Shown: positions 18,562 to 28,286 of the stretch, piece after piece | How positions within the stretch are numbered: the stretch's first letter is position 1 | Layout: every line of letters begins with the position of its first letter | NCBI GenBank assembly: GCA_017889635.1 | Contig: JAGGAC010000011.1 | Coordinates: forward strand, 82,545 to 146,544 | Reading direction: 5' to 3' | Source: Bacillota bacterium | GTDB lineage: Bacteria; Bacillota; Negativicutes; Sporomusales; CTSoil-080 | DNA: 64,000 nt | Made by a program: the position numbers and the translations under genes | The notes under the pieces: generated by a model | The model's input: only the letters and a program-made list of their open reading frames with translations | What the model was told of the DNA's origin: nothing | Database searches by the model: none

Positions 18562-20274
18562 TTACACTCCACTATAGGCAACCCGTATGACCTCGTCCAC
18601 TGTTGTCAGGCCATCGAGCGCTTTCAATATTCCGTCCTGACGCATCGGCACCATTCCCTCGCCTGTCGCTATACTGAACAGTTCCCTTGCAGAAGACTGA
18701 TGAATAAGTGCTTCTTGCAGCCCCGGCGATAGTGGCATAACCTCATTAATAGTCATCCTTCCCCTATAGCCGCTGCCGCCGCAACGCTCGCATCCGCGAC
18801 CCCTATACAACGTCAGATTTGGATTAGCCAGCCTTTCCTTTAGTGCCTCATCAGAAAATTCCCGGCTGCTCTTTAAAAACAGTTGATCCGTCGAACCAGC
18901 CTCAAGGGAATAGCTCTCCTTGCAATTAGGGCAAATAATCCGTACCAAGCGCTGGGCAACCACCCCCAGCACCGACGATGCCACCAGAAACGGCTCAGCC
19001 CCCATATCTATCAGCCGGGAAATAGCACCGGTAGCATCATTGGTATGTAGTGTACTTAATACTAAATGCCCGGTAAGAGCCGCTCTGACCGCAATGTCAG
19101 CAGTTTCACTATCCCTGATTTCACCCACCATCACAATATTCGGGTCCTGACGTAATATCGACCTGAGACCGCTGGCAAAGGTCAGTCCGGCTTTAGAATT
19201 AACCAATATCTGATTAACCCCTGCCAGCATATACTCTACCGGGTCTTCAATAGTAATAATATTTTTTTCTGGCGAGTTAATCTCCACCAACGTCGAATAA
19301 AGCGTTGTCGTCTTGCCACTGCCGGTTGGACCTGTCACCAAAATCATGCCATAGGATTGGCTGTACATTCTTTGATACCGTTCAAAATTATGCTTAGAAA
19401 AACCTAGACTAGAAATATCAAGAACCACTGCCGCCCGATCCAAAATCCGGAGCACTACCTTTTCCCCCAGCACAGTAGGCAGAGTAGACGCCCGAATGTC
19501 AATATCCCGTCCCTTTTCCTGCACCTTGATTCGCCCGTCCTGTGGCATCCGTTTTTCAGCAATATCCATATCAGCCATAATCTTGATACGACTGACAATT
19601 GCATTTTGCGTCGCCTTCGGAAAGGTTACTATCTCTCTTAATACACCGTCAATTCTAAACCGGACCCTTACCTGGCGCTCCATCGGCTCGATATGAATAT
19701 CGCTGGAGCGAGCCCTTACCGCCTGACTAATCAGACCGTTAACAATACCAATTATCGGGGCATCATCCGCCGTCTGAATTTCTGAAACCGCCGCCAGTTC
19801 CTCTTCCTGCAGCTTCGTTACCGCCCGCTCTACAATGTCCCTCACACCATATGCATTGCCAATGGCTTGTTCAAGCTCGCCCTCGGCAACAATCACTGGT
19901 TGAACATCAAACCCAGTTACCATTCGCACATCATCAATAGCAAAGAAATTGGTAGGATCAGCCATCGCCAGTATTAACCTACGACCCGCCTTCTTTAGCG
20001 GCAACACCTTATGCCGTTCGGCAAGTTGAGCCGGAATAAGAAGCGCCGCGTCCCTATCAAGGGGATACTGCAACAAATTAACCCGCTCAATCCCCAGCTG
20101 ACGTTCCAGAGCCTGAAGAATACGTTCCTCACTAACAAAGCCCATATTAATTAGCGTTTTTCCCAGCCGCTCTCCATTTTTACTTTGGACTCCTAGCGCC
20201 TTCTGTAACTGTTCTTCATTTATGAGTCCATCGCCGACCAAAAGATCGCCTAACCGTAAACTCTGATTGTTTAT
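18562..20274 (-). CDS. pilB: Type IV pilus extension ATPase PilB, copy 1 (5' end uncertain; conserved N-terminus extends beyond the TTG at 20241)
   Basis: GPTGSGKTTTLYSTL, ILRQDPNIVMVGEIRD, zinc CxxC motifs; upstream in-frame INNQSLRLGDLL matches copy 2 ATNQRFRLGDIL. Confidence 0.92.
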   Translation of the reverse strand: MNNQSLRLGDLLVGDGLINEEQLQKALGVQSKNGERLGKTLINMGFVSEERILQALERQLGIERVNLLQYPLDRDAALLIPAQLAERHKVLPLKKAGRRLILAMADPTNFFAIDDVRMVTGFDVQPVIVAEGELEQAIGNAYGVRDIVERAVTKLQEEELAAVSEIQTADDAPIIGIVNGLISQAVRARSSDIHIEPMERQVRVRFRIDGVLREIVTFPKATQNAIVSRIKIMADMDIAEKRMPQDGRIKVQEKGRDIDIRASTLPTVLGEKVVLRILDRAAVVLDISSLGFSKHNFERYQRMYSQSYGMILVTGPTGSGKTTTLYSTLVEINSPEKNIITIEDPVEYMLAGVNQILVNSKAGLTFASGLRSILRQDPNIVMVGEIRDSETADIAVRAALTGHLVLSTLHTNDATGAISRLIDMGAEPFLVASSVLGVVAQRLVRIICPNCKESYSLEAGSTDQLFLKSSREFSDEALKERLANPNLTLYRGRGCERCGGSGYRGRMTINEVMPLSPGLQEALIHQSSARELFSIATGEGMVPMRQDGILKALDGLTTVDEVIRVAYSGV

Positions 20275-20299
20275 CGTAAGCTCCTCCCCTAACAGGCAG

Positions 20300-21499
20300 T
20301 TATTTGTTTACCTTAGCGGTAAGAATTACCACAATTTCCGTTTCTTCATTACTGCTATTACTATTCTTAAAGAACGTGCCGACAAACGGCAGATCCCCTA
20401 AAACAGGTACCTTAGTCCGGGTATGAGACACAGTAGAACTCATCAAGCCTCCGATAGCCATAGTTTCTCCGTCGACCATCACCAAATCAGTCTCAGCAGT
20501 ACGAGTAGAAATCTTATAATTAGTGCCACCCAAAGCAGCAGACGGTGTTGATACCTCAGCTAAGAGATGCGCCCGAACCCTGCCGTCAGGACTGACAACC
20601 GGCGTATATACCAGTTTAATACCAGTATCTACATAACTTACTGTTGTCGAGGTTACACCACTGCTCGTAGTCTGTGACTGTACCGGCACCTTATCGCCAA
20701 TAAGGATCTTTGCTTCCTTACCGGAAATAGTGCTTATTTTAGGCTTAGCCAATACTTTGGCATTGCCTTTTGACACTAGGGCATTGATTTGGCTCTGAAA
20801 CCGAAATTGATAGGGATTACCGTCCGGCGCCCTGCCAAAACTAATGGCCCCGTAGTTAGAAAGGTCTGTAGTTGACGTACTGCCAGACTGTACCGGACCA
20901 GGAGCAAAACTCCATTCAAAACCCAAATTTTTGCTATCCGACTTATTGATTTCAATCACCTGGGCCTCAATCGTCACCTGCTTCGCCGGAACATCTAAGT
21001 TCTCTATCGCAGTACGCACCGCTGCCGCTTCGGCAGGGGAACCGAAAAACACCAGCGTATTTGTGGCATCGTCCGCCTTCAGCCGTTCATCACCAATCGC
21101 ACCAGTCAGCATTTTTTTTACATCAGCTGCCACGCTATACTTCAAGGGAAAGACCGTTACTGATCCAAACCCGGTTAAAAGCGTTTTCGGATCGGCTACC
21201 ACAATCGCACCGTTTGGCATCCGTTGACAAGTATATCCCCGGGTCTTAACCACCAGATTTAACGCCTCATCTAACGGCATATCCGTAATATTCAAAGATA
21301 TTTTACCCTTCACCGTTTCGTCAACAATTATGTTAACTCCGTCCACCGCCGCAATTGCTGCCAAAATATCGCGCACTTCAGCGTTCTCAACATTCAAAGT
21401 TACCGGACTGTCTGATGCTAGACACACACCATTTACAAACAATAACGCCATAACTACTAAACTAATAATGCCGCTGCTAAAACACTTCCGCACTGTCAT
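20300..21499 (-). CDS. pilQ: Secretin (PilQ-like), copy 1
   Basis: Signal peptide, STN-like domain, secretin core VLAKPKISTISGKEAKILIGDKVPV ... DLPFVGTFFKN. Confidence 0.92.
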   Translation of the reverse strand: MTVRKCFSSGIISLVVMALLFVNGVCLASDSPVTLNVENAEVRDILAAIAAVDGVNIIVDETVKGKISLNITDMPLDEALNLVVKTRGYTCQRMPNGAIVVADPKTLLTGFGSVTVFPLKYSVAADVKKMLTGAIGDERLKADDATNTLVFFGSPAEAAAVRTAIENLDVPAKQVTIEAQVIEINKSDSKNLGFEWSFAPGPVQSGSTSTTDLSNYGAISFGRAPDGNPYQFRFQSQINALVSKGNAKVLAKPKISTISGKEAKILIGDKVPVQSQTTSSGVTSTTVSYVDTGIKLVYTPVVSPDGRVRAHLLAEVSTPSAALGGTNYKISTRTAETDLVMVDGETMAIGGLMSSTVSHTRTKVPVLGDLPFVGTFFKNSNSSNEETEIVVILTAKVNK

Positions 21500-21501
21500 C
21501 G

Positions 21502-22032
21502 TTACCTCCTCATCCCTAGCGTTATCAAACCCCCTGGTCCAGCCAGCACCGCATACCCTGAATCAACAGCGACAAGTCTATATTCGCCAATTTCCTCGCC
21601 AACTAAAACCGACCGTGTTTGTGACCCTAACGTTAAAATTGCTGCACTGGCCGTACTTCCAACCACCGTTCCTTTTATTATTGGAAGCATCGGCGCCTTC
21701 ATTACCGGTGCTTTGTCTGCTTTAACCGCTGGCACATCCGAAGCTCGAGCGCCAACCGGTTCGGCCACTACAGTTTGCTCATGTTGCCGAAATGACGCCG
21801 GTATCAAAAATGGATCTCTTGCAGCAACCACTGGCGGCACTCTCTCCAGCGAAACAGGCAGCGGCTGCACTTCCCCCGAACCTTTTCCCCCAGGGCTTAC
21901 CACCACCATCGGCACCATTGGGGTTGGATCAGCTATCCTGCTATAAAAATATCCGACAGCCATTATTACCAGTATCGCTAAAAGCACCCATGTCCGCCTT
22001 GTGAAACCAAGTTTTCTAAAATCCACGCTCAT
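21502..22032 (-). CDS. PilP/GspC-like pilotin-type protein, copy 1
   Basis: Single N-terminal TM, ARDPF motif, C-terminal small beta domain; position next to pilQ. Confidence 0.7.
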   Translation of the reverse strand: MSVDFRKLGFTRRTWVLLAILVIMAVGYFYSRIADPTPMVPMVVVSPGGKGSGEVQPLPVSLERVPPVVAARDPFLIPASFRQHEQTVVAEPVGARASDVPAVKADKAPVMKAPMLPIIKGTVVGSTASAAILTLGSQTRSVLVGEEIGEYRLVAVDSGYAVLAGPGGLITLGMRR

Positions 22033-22096
22033 GCCCTTCTCTCCATTTCAGCTATAACTTTGCCTTATTTTGAGTATAACTAAGATTACAGCTAAT

Positions 22097-23491
22097 TCAC
22101 GGAAACTCTATGTTATAGCCTCCATTAGAGTTCTGACCAGTTACCCCGTTATTTGCGTCTGTAGTTCCAAAACTATTAGCAGATAAAGATATTTTTTTAT
22201 AGGTACTGCTTGTCGGATTTGTGTCAACATTTACCTTATAAACTTGCACCGGATTTGTTGACGGATCGCTTGCCGCTGGTGTATCGGCGCGATAGACGAC
22301 AATGGTTCCAAGAATACATTTTAGGGCTTGCAGCTTTTGGTCATCCGTAATATTGCTACTAATAATCGCCTGAATATTAGCCGGAGAAAAATCCGTACTT
22401 GCGGTAATAAGCACCCATGGTGGCATAAAATAGGAATTACTAGAGCTGCGGTTAATATTATTTAAGCTATCGGTACCTGTAACAAATACGGCAGGTTCAC
22501 CATTCCATAAGTTAAGCGAGTTATACTTCGAAAGTAAACTGTAATAATTAAACAAGGTAGAAGTAGTATCTTTATAGGCAGGCGTTGAAGCGCTATATGG
22601 ATTAGTTGACTCATCACCAGAATCGTCAGCCCATCCGGCATGATTGGTAAAGTTTTCATAACTGTAGGTATTAGGTGAATATGTAGAATCGATAATTATG
22701 CTTCCATCCGCAATTGAACCAGGCACATAATTTAGCTTCGTCCAGCCATAATGCCAGTTGCTGCCCCACATTGGATTACTAGTTGATCCGTCATATCTCA
22801 GTTGCGAAGCCGAAGTAAAAGCTTGGGCATTCTCCTGCAGAATAAGCTCAGCAAGTCCGTTCCAGCTTTCCGTATTATAAAGCTTTCCTGCATCACGTTT
22901 CCATTTTTTTGTTTTAGCATTTTTTACAGCGCCGGTTACCGTATAATATACATATTGAAAAGACAGGGGCAAACTCTTTATGCCGGTATTTTTTTGAACA
23001 GTAACATTAACAGTAAGTTTTCGGGAAATATTTCGCGAAGTTCCGGTAGCAGTAAGCACATAAACAATATCGTTCTTGGTACTGGAATTAATACAGACCG
23101 GAGCTGTCACCGGATCATTTGTGCCCGCTAATTGAATAAGTACAGAGTATTTCAGGTTGTTATTGGTATCAACTACCTTATTATTATTCAGCGCTATAGT
23201 ACTAGTTTGCAGCCAACTCCAATCCGGAGCTCCTCCGGTTTTGCCGGTTTCAAAACATGTTAAAGCTCGCTTTATACCTGCTTCAGCCGCATTTTGAGCA
23301 TTAATTGCGTCAGCATTATTAGCACTGTTTTTAGTCGTAGCAGTAACAGCAAACATAACGCCTGATAAAAGGATTCCGGCTAACAACATAGTCATAATAG
23401 CAATTATTGATGTTGAACCCGCTTGTCGAAAAATAATGCTGATTTTATGCATTACTTGTTTGCGCCTTTCATTAACAAAATATCGCTGCAA
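22097..23491 (-). CDS. PilX/GspK-like minor pilin, copy 1
   Basis: AGSTSIIAIMTMLLAGILLSG N-terminal helix lacking E5; matches the role of 34563..36503. Internal start at 23452 possible. Confidence 0.65.
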   Translation of the reverse strand: MQRYFVNERRKQVMHKISIIFRQAGSTSIIAIMTMLLAGILLSGVMFAVTATTKNSANNADAINAQNAAEAGIKRALTCFETGKTGGAPDWSWLQTSTIALNNNKVVDTNNNLKYSVLIQLAGTNDPVTAPVCINSSTKNDIVYVLTATGTSRNISRKLTVNVTVQKNTGIKSLPLSFQYVYYTVTGAVKNAKTKKWKRDAGKLYNTESWNGLAELILQENAQAFTSASQLRYDGSTSNPMWGSNWHYGWTKLNYVPGSIADGSIIIDSTYSPNTYSYENFTNHAGWADDSGDESTNPYSASTPAYKDTTSTLFNYYSLLSKYNSLNLWNGEPAVFVTGTDSLNNINRSSSNSYFMPPWVLITASTDFSPANIQAIISSNITDDQKLQALKCILGTIVVYRADTPAASDPSTNPVQVYKVNVDTNPTSSTYKKISLSANSFGTTDANNGVTGQNSNGGYNIEFP

Positions 23492-23518
23492 ACCTGCGTT
23501 CCTTTTTATCTCGTTAAC

Positions 23519-23563
23519 AGCCTGTAAGACTCCGTCCTCTTAGGCCGGAGGAGAGCAGGCTAT
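23519..23563. other. Intergenic stem-loop
   Basis: AGCCTG...CTCCG...CGGAG...CAGGCT nested inverted repeat. Confidence 0.6.
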
Positions 23564-23587
23564 AACCTCGAACTAACTTCGTTCTAA

Positions 23588-23627
23588 GCGTTCGATGGGA
23601 GCAATACCCCCCCCCCCCCCCGAACGC
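23588..23627. repeat. C15/G15 homopolymer enclosed by GCGTTCG/CGAACGC arms
   Basis: 15 consecutive C at 23607-23621 on the + strand. Confidence 0.9.
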
Positions 23628-23632
23628 AAGAC

Positions 23633-24283
23633 TCAGTTATATTCCGGATGAATAATCGTATAATTTTCATTATGGCCGGTAGATCCATTACCGACTTTTT
23701 TCAGCGTCAAATTGGTTGTAAGATTTACGCTAGCAGTACTGCTAATAGTTGAATTATTTGAATCATAAAAACTAATATAAATCTCAATGTTAGTTATCCA
23801 CAAAGCACCTGGCGAACCGCTAACTGACCTTAAGTAGTTTCCTGTAGAATTAGATCTGTCTTGCGTAAAATGCAGCGTTTTAACCAAACCACTGCCAAAC
23901 GTTTGGTTATATTTCGCAAACGAAGAATACGTGATAGAAATTGTTTGTGTTGATGAGTTATAACTAATAGTGCACGGCGTATAGCCTGAACTGCCGTCAG
24001 GTGCAAGCGCTGAAAAGTCAATACTTGATGCATCAGCAAAATTGTCACTAGTTGTACCGCTTTTATAAATAGTTGAGGGATCGGCACGGTTAAGCACGTC
24101 AGTCAGCTTCAGCATCGCAGTTTGCGCCTGGCTTTGAACATTGCTCATTCCCTGATTATATTTTGAGGTTATAAGTACGTTTTGCAATATCCCTACAATC
24201 GGCGCAAAAATAACAATTACAAGCGCCATCCCCATAACCATTTCCAAAATTGAAAACCCGTCTTGGTTTTTATAAAGAACCAC
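23633..24283 (-). CDS. PilW-like minor prepilin, copy 1
   Basis: NQDG|FSILEMVMGMALVIVIFAPIVG. Confidence 0.8.
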   Translation of the reverse strand: MVLYKNQDGFSILEMVMGMALVIVIFAPIVGILQNVLITSKYNQGMSNVQSQAQTAMLKLTDVLNRADPSTIYKSGTTSDNFADASSIDFSALAPDGSSGYTPCTISYNSSTQTISITYSSFAKYNQTFGSGLVKTLHFTQDRSNSTGNYLRSVSGSPGALWITNIEIYISFYDSNNSTISSTASVNLTTNLTLKKVGNGSTGHNENYTIIHPEYN

Positions 24284-24310
24284 AGGCGTTCACACCCTAC
24301 ACAAATCTAT

Positions 24311-24738
24311 TTAATACGCTTTTATATGATAACCGTAGATTGTCACCGTTCTTGTGTATGTGGCCCCACCAGGCGTAGCATCCTGCCAATTTACGTTAAC
24401 CTGTAGCGCTGTCAAATTTGACTCAAGGCCTTTAACTTCCGGCTGAGAGACACTAACTATAAATTGAGGATAAACACCATTTGCAGCTACTACAGCTGGA
24501 TTATCTGTCGGCATTATAAAATTGCCGCTGCCGCTCTGAAGTTTCAATTGTTCCATTTTTTTATTTGCAATATAAACAGCCATCGGATAATTTCTATTAT
24601 TAACTGTATTAACAGTTGTTTGGCGGACTGCATCAAGAAATGTTAACAGCGCAATTGACAAAATACACATTCCAATAACAACATCAATAAAAATGTAGCC
24701 GTTATTTTTAGCATGAATGTTCTGCAATAACAATACCA
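24311..24738 (-). CDS. PilV-like minor prepilin, copy 1
   Basis: KNNG|YIFIDVVIGMCILSIALLTFLDAVRQT; ATG at 24738 plausible start. Confidence 0.75.
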
Positions 24739-24970
24739 TCCCGCCCTCATATAACACACAATTAAAATAAAAGCCGCCAGACTGCAAAAGAATTTAAAAC
24801 TCCGCAACCTGGCAACCATAACCAAAACACGTTCTTAGCCTCATAACTTTACGCCTTTGCCTTTCGGCAAGTTAGCCCAAAACACCATAATTAAATTATA
24901 TGATATTTTGACAAGACAAAGATCAATCCCTTCTTTTTTTCTACAATATTCGACATTTTTTATTACAAAA

Positions 24971-25012
24971 AACGAGGCCATGTTAAAACATGAGTTTTAG
25001 CACGGCCTCGTT
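24971..25012 (-). terminator. Intrinsic terminator downstream of pilD
   Basis: AACGAGGCC ... GGCCTCGTT followed on the minus strand by TTTTTTG. Confidence 0.7.
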
Positions 25013-25021
25013 CCTATATAC

Positions 25022-25774
25022 TTACCCCACTGTAATCTGCCAATACCACCGAATAATAGGCGCACCATACAGCAGACTTATCGCCGCTCCAATTGCAATA
25101 AACGGACCAAAAGGAATTGCATCTTTGCGGCCTTTTAACTTCAATGTCAGTAGTAACGCCCCCGTTATTCCGCTAACAACAAAAGCTATCATCATCGCCA
25201 ACAGCAGCAATTTCCAGCCAAACCAAAGCCCCAGTGCCGCCACAAACTTTATATCGCCGCCGCCCATTCCGCCACCGCTCACAAGTGCGACAATAAGCAG
25301 AAAACCGCCGCCGACCAGAGCCGAACCCACCATATCAAGAATTACTACCTCTCCGGTAGCCAGATTAAACACTGCGCCAATAACCGCCAACCACACCAGC
25401 ACCTTATCAAAAATAAGCTGGTGATCGTAATCAATAAAAGTAATAACAATTAAAAATGATATTAATATAAGACCTTTTGGTAACGCCAAAGAAAGACCGA
25501 AAATCGCCCAGCACAGATAAAACATTCCGGCGGTCAAGAGTTCTACCAGCGCATAGCGTGGCGAAAACTTTTCGCCACAGTAGCGGCAGCGGCCGCCTAG
25601 CAGCAAATAACTAAACACCGGCACTAAATCCACCGCTTTCAATCTACTTCCACACATATTGCAGTGGGACCCAGGAAAAATCACTGACTGCTCCGCAGGT
25701 AGGCGATAGATGCATACGTTAAGAAAACTACCGATCACCAGACCAAAAACGACACTTAAAAAGCCTTCAATCAT
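25022..25774 (-). CDS. pilD: Prepilin peptidase / N-methyltransferase
   Basis: SFLNVCIYRLP, CxxC pairs (CNMCG, CRYCG), IDYDHQLI, GGGMGGGDIKFVAALG. Confidence 0.96.
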   Translation of the reverse strand: MIEGFLSVVFGLVIGSFLNVCIYRLPAEQSVIFPGSHCNMCGSRLKAVDLVPVFSYLLLGGRCRYCGEKFSPRYALVELLTAGMFYLCWAIFGLSLALPKGLILISFLIVITFIDYDHQLIFDKVLVWLAVIGAVFNLATGEVVILDMVGSALVGGGFLLIVALVSGGGMGGGDIKFVAALGLWFGWKLLLLAMMIAFVVSGITGALLLTLKLKGRKDAIPFGPFIAIGAAISLLYGAPIIRWYWQITVG

Positions 25775-25823
25775 TTAACCACCTCACTAAATCATAATCA
25801 ACTTGCGGCCAACTCTCAATCTA

Positions 25824-26531
25824 TCATTTCGCCGGATGGTCCTGCTCGCTTTGGACATCAGGCAGGCGCCCCTCTGACGCTACCATCAGATAGACATTCA
25901 TCACCAACAGACTCTCTTTATTTAGCAAACCCCGCTCAATAACCGGCTTAACCAAACTACTTGCCTTGCCGCTCAGTTCTTTCTCCACTAACTGCTCGAT
26001 TTCCTTCTGCCCCCAAAACTTTTGACCTAACACAACCCGATCATGAAACTCTACGGCCCTGACCGCCATAAATCTAGGTCCGGCATCCAACCGTCTGGCA
26101 AATTCCATAAGGTCTGAGTAATCGCCCAATACCTTTAAAACCAGCCTATTCTCGGTCCAGCCGTTATTAAACACGCTTTTCTCTGTAGTAATCGCCCCGC
26201 AGACCACCCCGGTGACCTTTGCGGTGTCCTCCAGAAACGCCACAGTCTCCCCCATGTTCAGTCGGTCAGGCAACAACTTATTAACCCTGATAACTTCCGC
26301 ATTCAAGTCCTGCAAATACCGTTCTTTATCCGGATGTTCCGCTGCAAATCGCTCAACCGTCGCCACTTTGCTGTTAACCAAACACAACTGGCCAACAGCC
26401 TGCCCCTTCTTAGCCAATTGCTTCGTCAGAATAAAATTATAAAACAACACCACACTCGCCAGACAGATTACCGTTGTTCCGACCAGCCACACATACCCGT
26501 TACTTTTAAAGGATATGCTCGCAAGCTTCAT
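25824..26531 (-). CDS. pilO: PilO, copy 2
   Basis: Close paralog of 13403..14089. Confidence 0.85.
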   Translation of the reverse strand: MKLASISFKSNGYVWLVGTTVICLASVVLFYNFILTKQLAKKGQAVGQLCLVNSKVATVERFAAEHPDKERYLQDLNAEVIRVNKLLPDRLNMGETVAFLEDTAKVTGVVCGAITTEKSVFNNGWTENRLVLKVLGDYSDLMEFARRLDAGPRFMAVRAVEFHDRVVLGQKFWGQKEIEQLVEKELSGKASSLVKPVIERGLLNKESLLVMNVYLMVASEGRLPDVQSEQDHPAK

Positions 26532-26534
26532 TAG

Positions 26535-27071
26535 TTACAGCTCCTTCAGCTTCAAATCAATAGTAAACTTCAGCGTACCAAGCTTGGTATCACCTTCGGT
26601 TGACTTCAGCATCACCGAATAAAATAATGGTTCGGCTTCCAACCTGGTAACAAATGCCGCCAATTCATCGTACTCTCCTGTCTCCCCCTTCAGCGTAATA
26701 ATCCGGCCATCCGTTTTATTGACAATTGTCTCATCCAGCCAAATATCGTTTGTCAATAATCCAGCAATCCTTGGTAACAGATTATATGGGGTGGTACGGC
26801 TTTTTTCAAGTTCATTCACCAACGCCTGCTTGGCGTCAATCTGCTTTTGTTTATCCCCTGCCGCTTCCATAGCCTGCCGAACCGGTAACAATTCCTCATA
26901 GCGAGCCTGAGTCGCCGCTACCTCACCTTCCAACAACCGTAAAGAATACTCTTCAACACCATAAATACAACCAATAACCAGCAAAACCACCACCACAAAA
27001 AATACTGCAATCCGACCATAGGGGATGTCCGGCCGCCGCTCAGCAACAGGCAATAGATTGATCCGATTCAC
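26535..27071 (-). CDS. pilN: PilN, copy 2
   Basis: MNRINLLP; close paralog of 14092..14628. Confidence 0.88.
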   Translation of the reverse strand: MNRINLLPVAERRPDIPYGRIAVFFVVVVLLVIGCIYGVEEYSLRLLEGEVAATQARYEELLPVRQAMEAAGDKQKQIDAKQALVNELEKSRTTPYNLLPRIAGLLTNDIWLDETIVNKTDGRIITLKGETGEYDELAAFVTRLEAEPLFYSVMLKSTEGDTKLGTLKFTIDLKLKEL

Positions 27072-28102
27072 GCCTCCGCCCCCCTCAGCGCCAGACCAAT
27101 CGCCACCGCCAATTGTGGTCCAACCTGCCGTAAATAATCCGTTGCAAACGATCTGTTAACCTCCAGCCCGGCCAGCGGTTCGTGTTCCACCACCGGCAGA
27201 TCAACCTTGGCGCGTAATAAATCCACTAATTTCTCGTTCTCAGTAAAACCGCTTACTATTACTTTATCAATTGTCGCCTGCTTGTTCTGCTGGGTAAAAA
27301 ACTGGGCAGTGCGCCCCACCTCCTGCCCTAATTCCGCTACTATGCTCTCCAATTCCACCATCGCAGCCGCATCCTCACCAACTCGCTTCAGCGCTGCTTC
27401 AATACAGCTTCCCCGCACCGACACCACTCTGGTGAATACAGGATTACCTTGCTGAAACAACGAAATTTGCGTATTTTCCGCCCCCACATCCACCACCATT
27501 GCGTTTTCTGCCCCCACCATCGTTCGCTGCACCGCCAGTGGCTCGATATCTACCGCCAGCGGCTTCAGCCCTACCTCCCGCGCAATCTTGGTAAGCTGGC
27601 GCACCGCTTTTTTTGGCGCGGCCGCAATAAGCACCCGCAACTCTCCGGTTTCAGCCTTCTGACCAGTGATAGAGTAGTCAAACTCATAACTATCCGGCTC
27701 ATACGGCACATACTTAGGAATATCCCATTTTATTGCTTCAGCCAGTTCCTCTGGCGGCAGTTCGGGAAAAGTAACCTCACGCATAAACAGCCACTTCCCC
27801 CCAATTGCCAACACTGCATCTTTGGCCTTAATTCCACTTACCGCCAACGCCCTGTGCAAAAGCGTCTTCAGTAAATTGGAGTCAATTTTTAACCCTGACA
27901 TACCATAACTTTCGCTATCAACATTCTCACTCCGATAAGCTGTCGGCACCTCCACAATAGCCAGAGTACGTAAATACGGCCTCGCACCCTTTAGCGACAC
28001 CTCAACCACCTTAACCGCTCCCTGCCCAAAATCCACCCCTACCAGCGTCGTTATCCGCCGCTGAAACAACTTGGCAAATCGCCTCCAGACTTCCCAGCCC
28101 AT
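27068..28102 (-). CDS. pilM: PilM, copy 2
   Basis: LVGVDFGQGAVKVVEVSL; AIKWDIPKYVPYEPDSYEFDYSI. Confidence 0.92.
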   Translation of the reverse strand: MGWEVWRRFAKLFQRRITTLVGVDFGQGAVKVVEVSLKGARPYLRTLAIVEVPTAYRSENVDSESYGMSGLKIDSNLLKTLLHRALAVSGIKAKDAVLAIGGKWLFMREVTFPELPPEELAEAIKWDIPKYVPYEPDSYEFDYSITGQKAETGELRVLIAAAPKKAVRQLTKIAREVGLKPLAVDIEPLAVQRTMVGAENAMVVDVGAENTQISLFQQGNPVFTRVVSVRGSCIEAALKRVGEDAAAMVELESIVAELGQEVGRTAQFFTQQNKQATIDKVIVSGFTENEKLVDLLRAKVDLPVVEHEPLAGLEVNRSFATDYLRQVGPQLAVAIGLALRGAEA

Positions 28103-28286
28103 GCCCAGTTACCTCCCTTATCTATCTCCAGCCGCAACACGGCAAATAGTCAAAGTTTAATTTCCATCCAACGGTACACTGTGAGAACACCATATTCTCC
28201 GGTCAGCCTGAGGGAGCTCCTAAACTAGAAGCTCTCTCTACTGCCCGAAGTTGACTCTAGTTGCCCAAAGAAATTAAATCAGATAA

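Noticed and set aside
23579-23640. Idea that the G15 tract causes a frameshift switch within the PilW-like protein
   Set aside because: The PilW-like stop codon precedes the tract, so slippage cannot change that protein; only an intergenic/RNA-level effect is possible.
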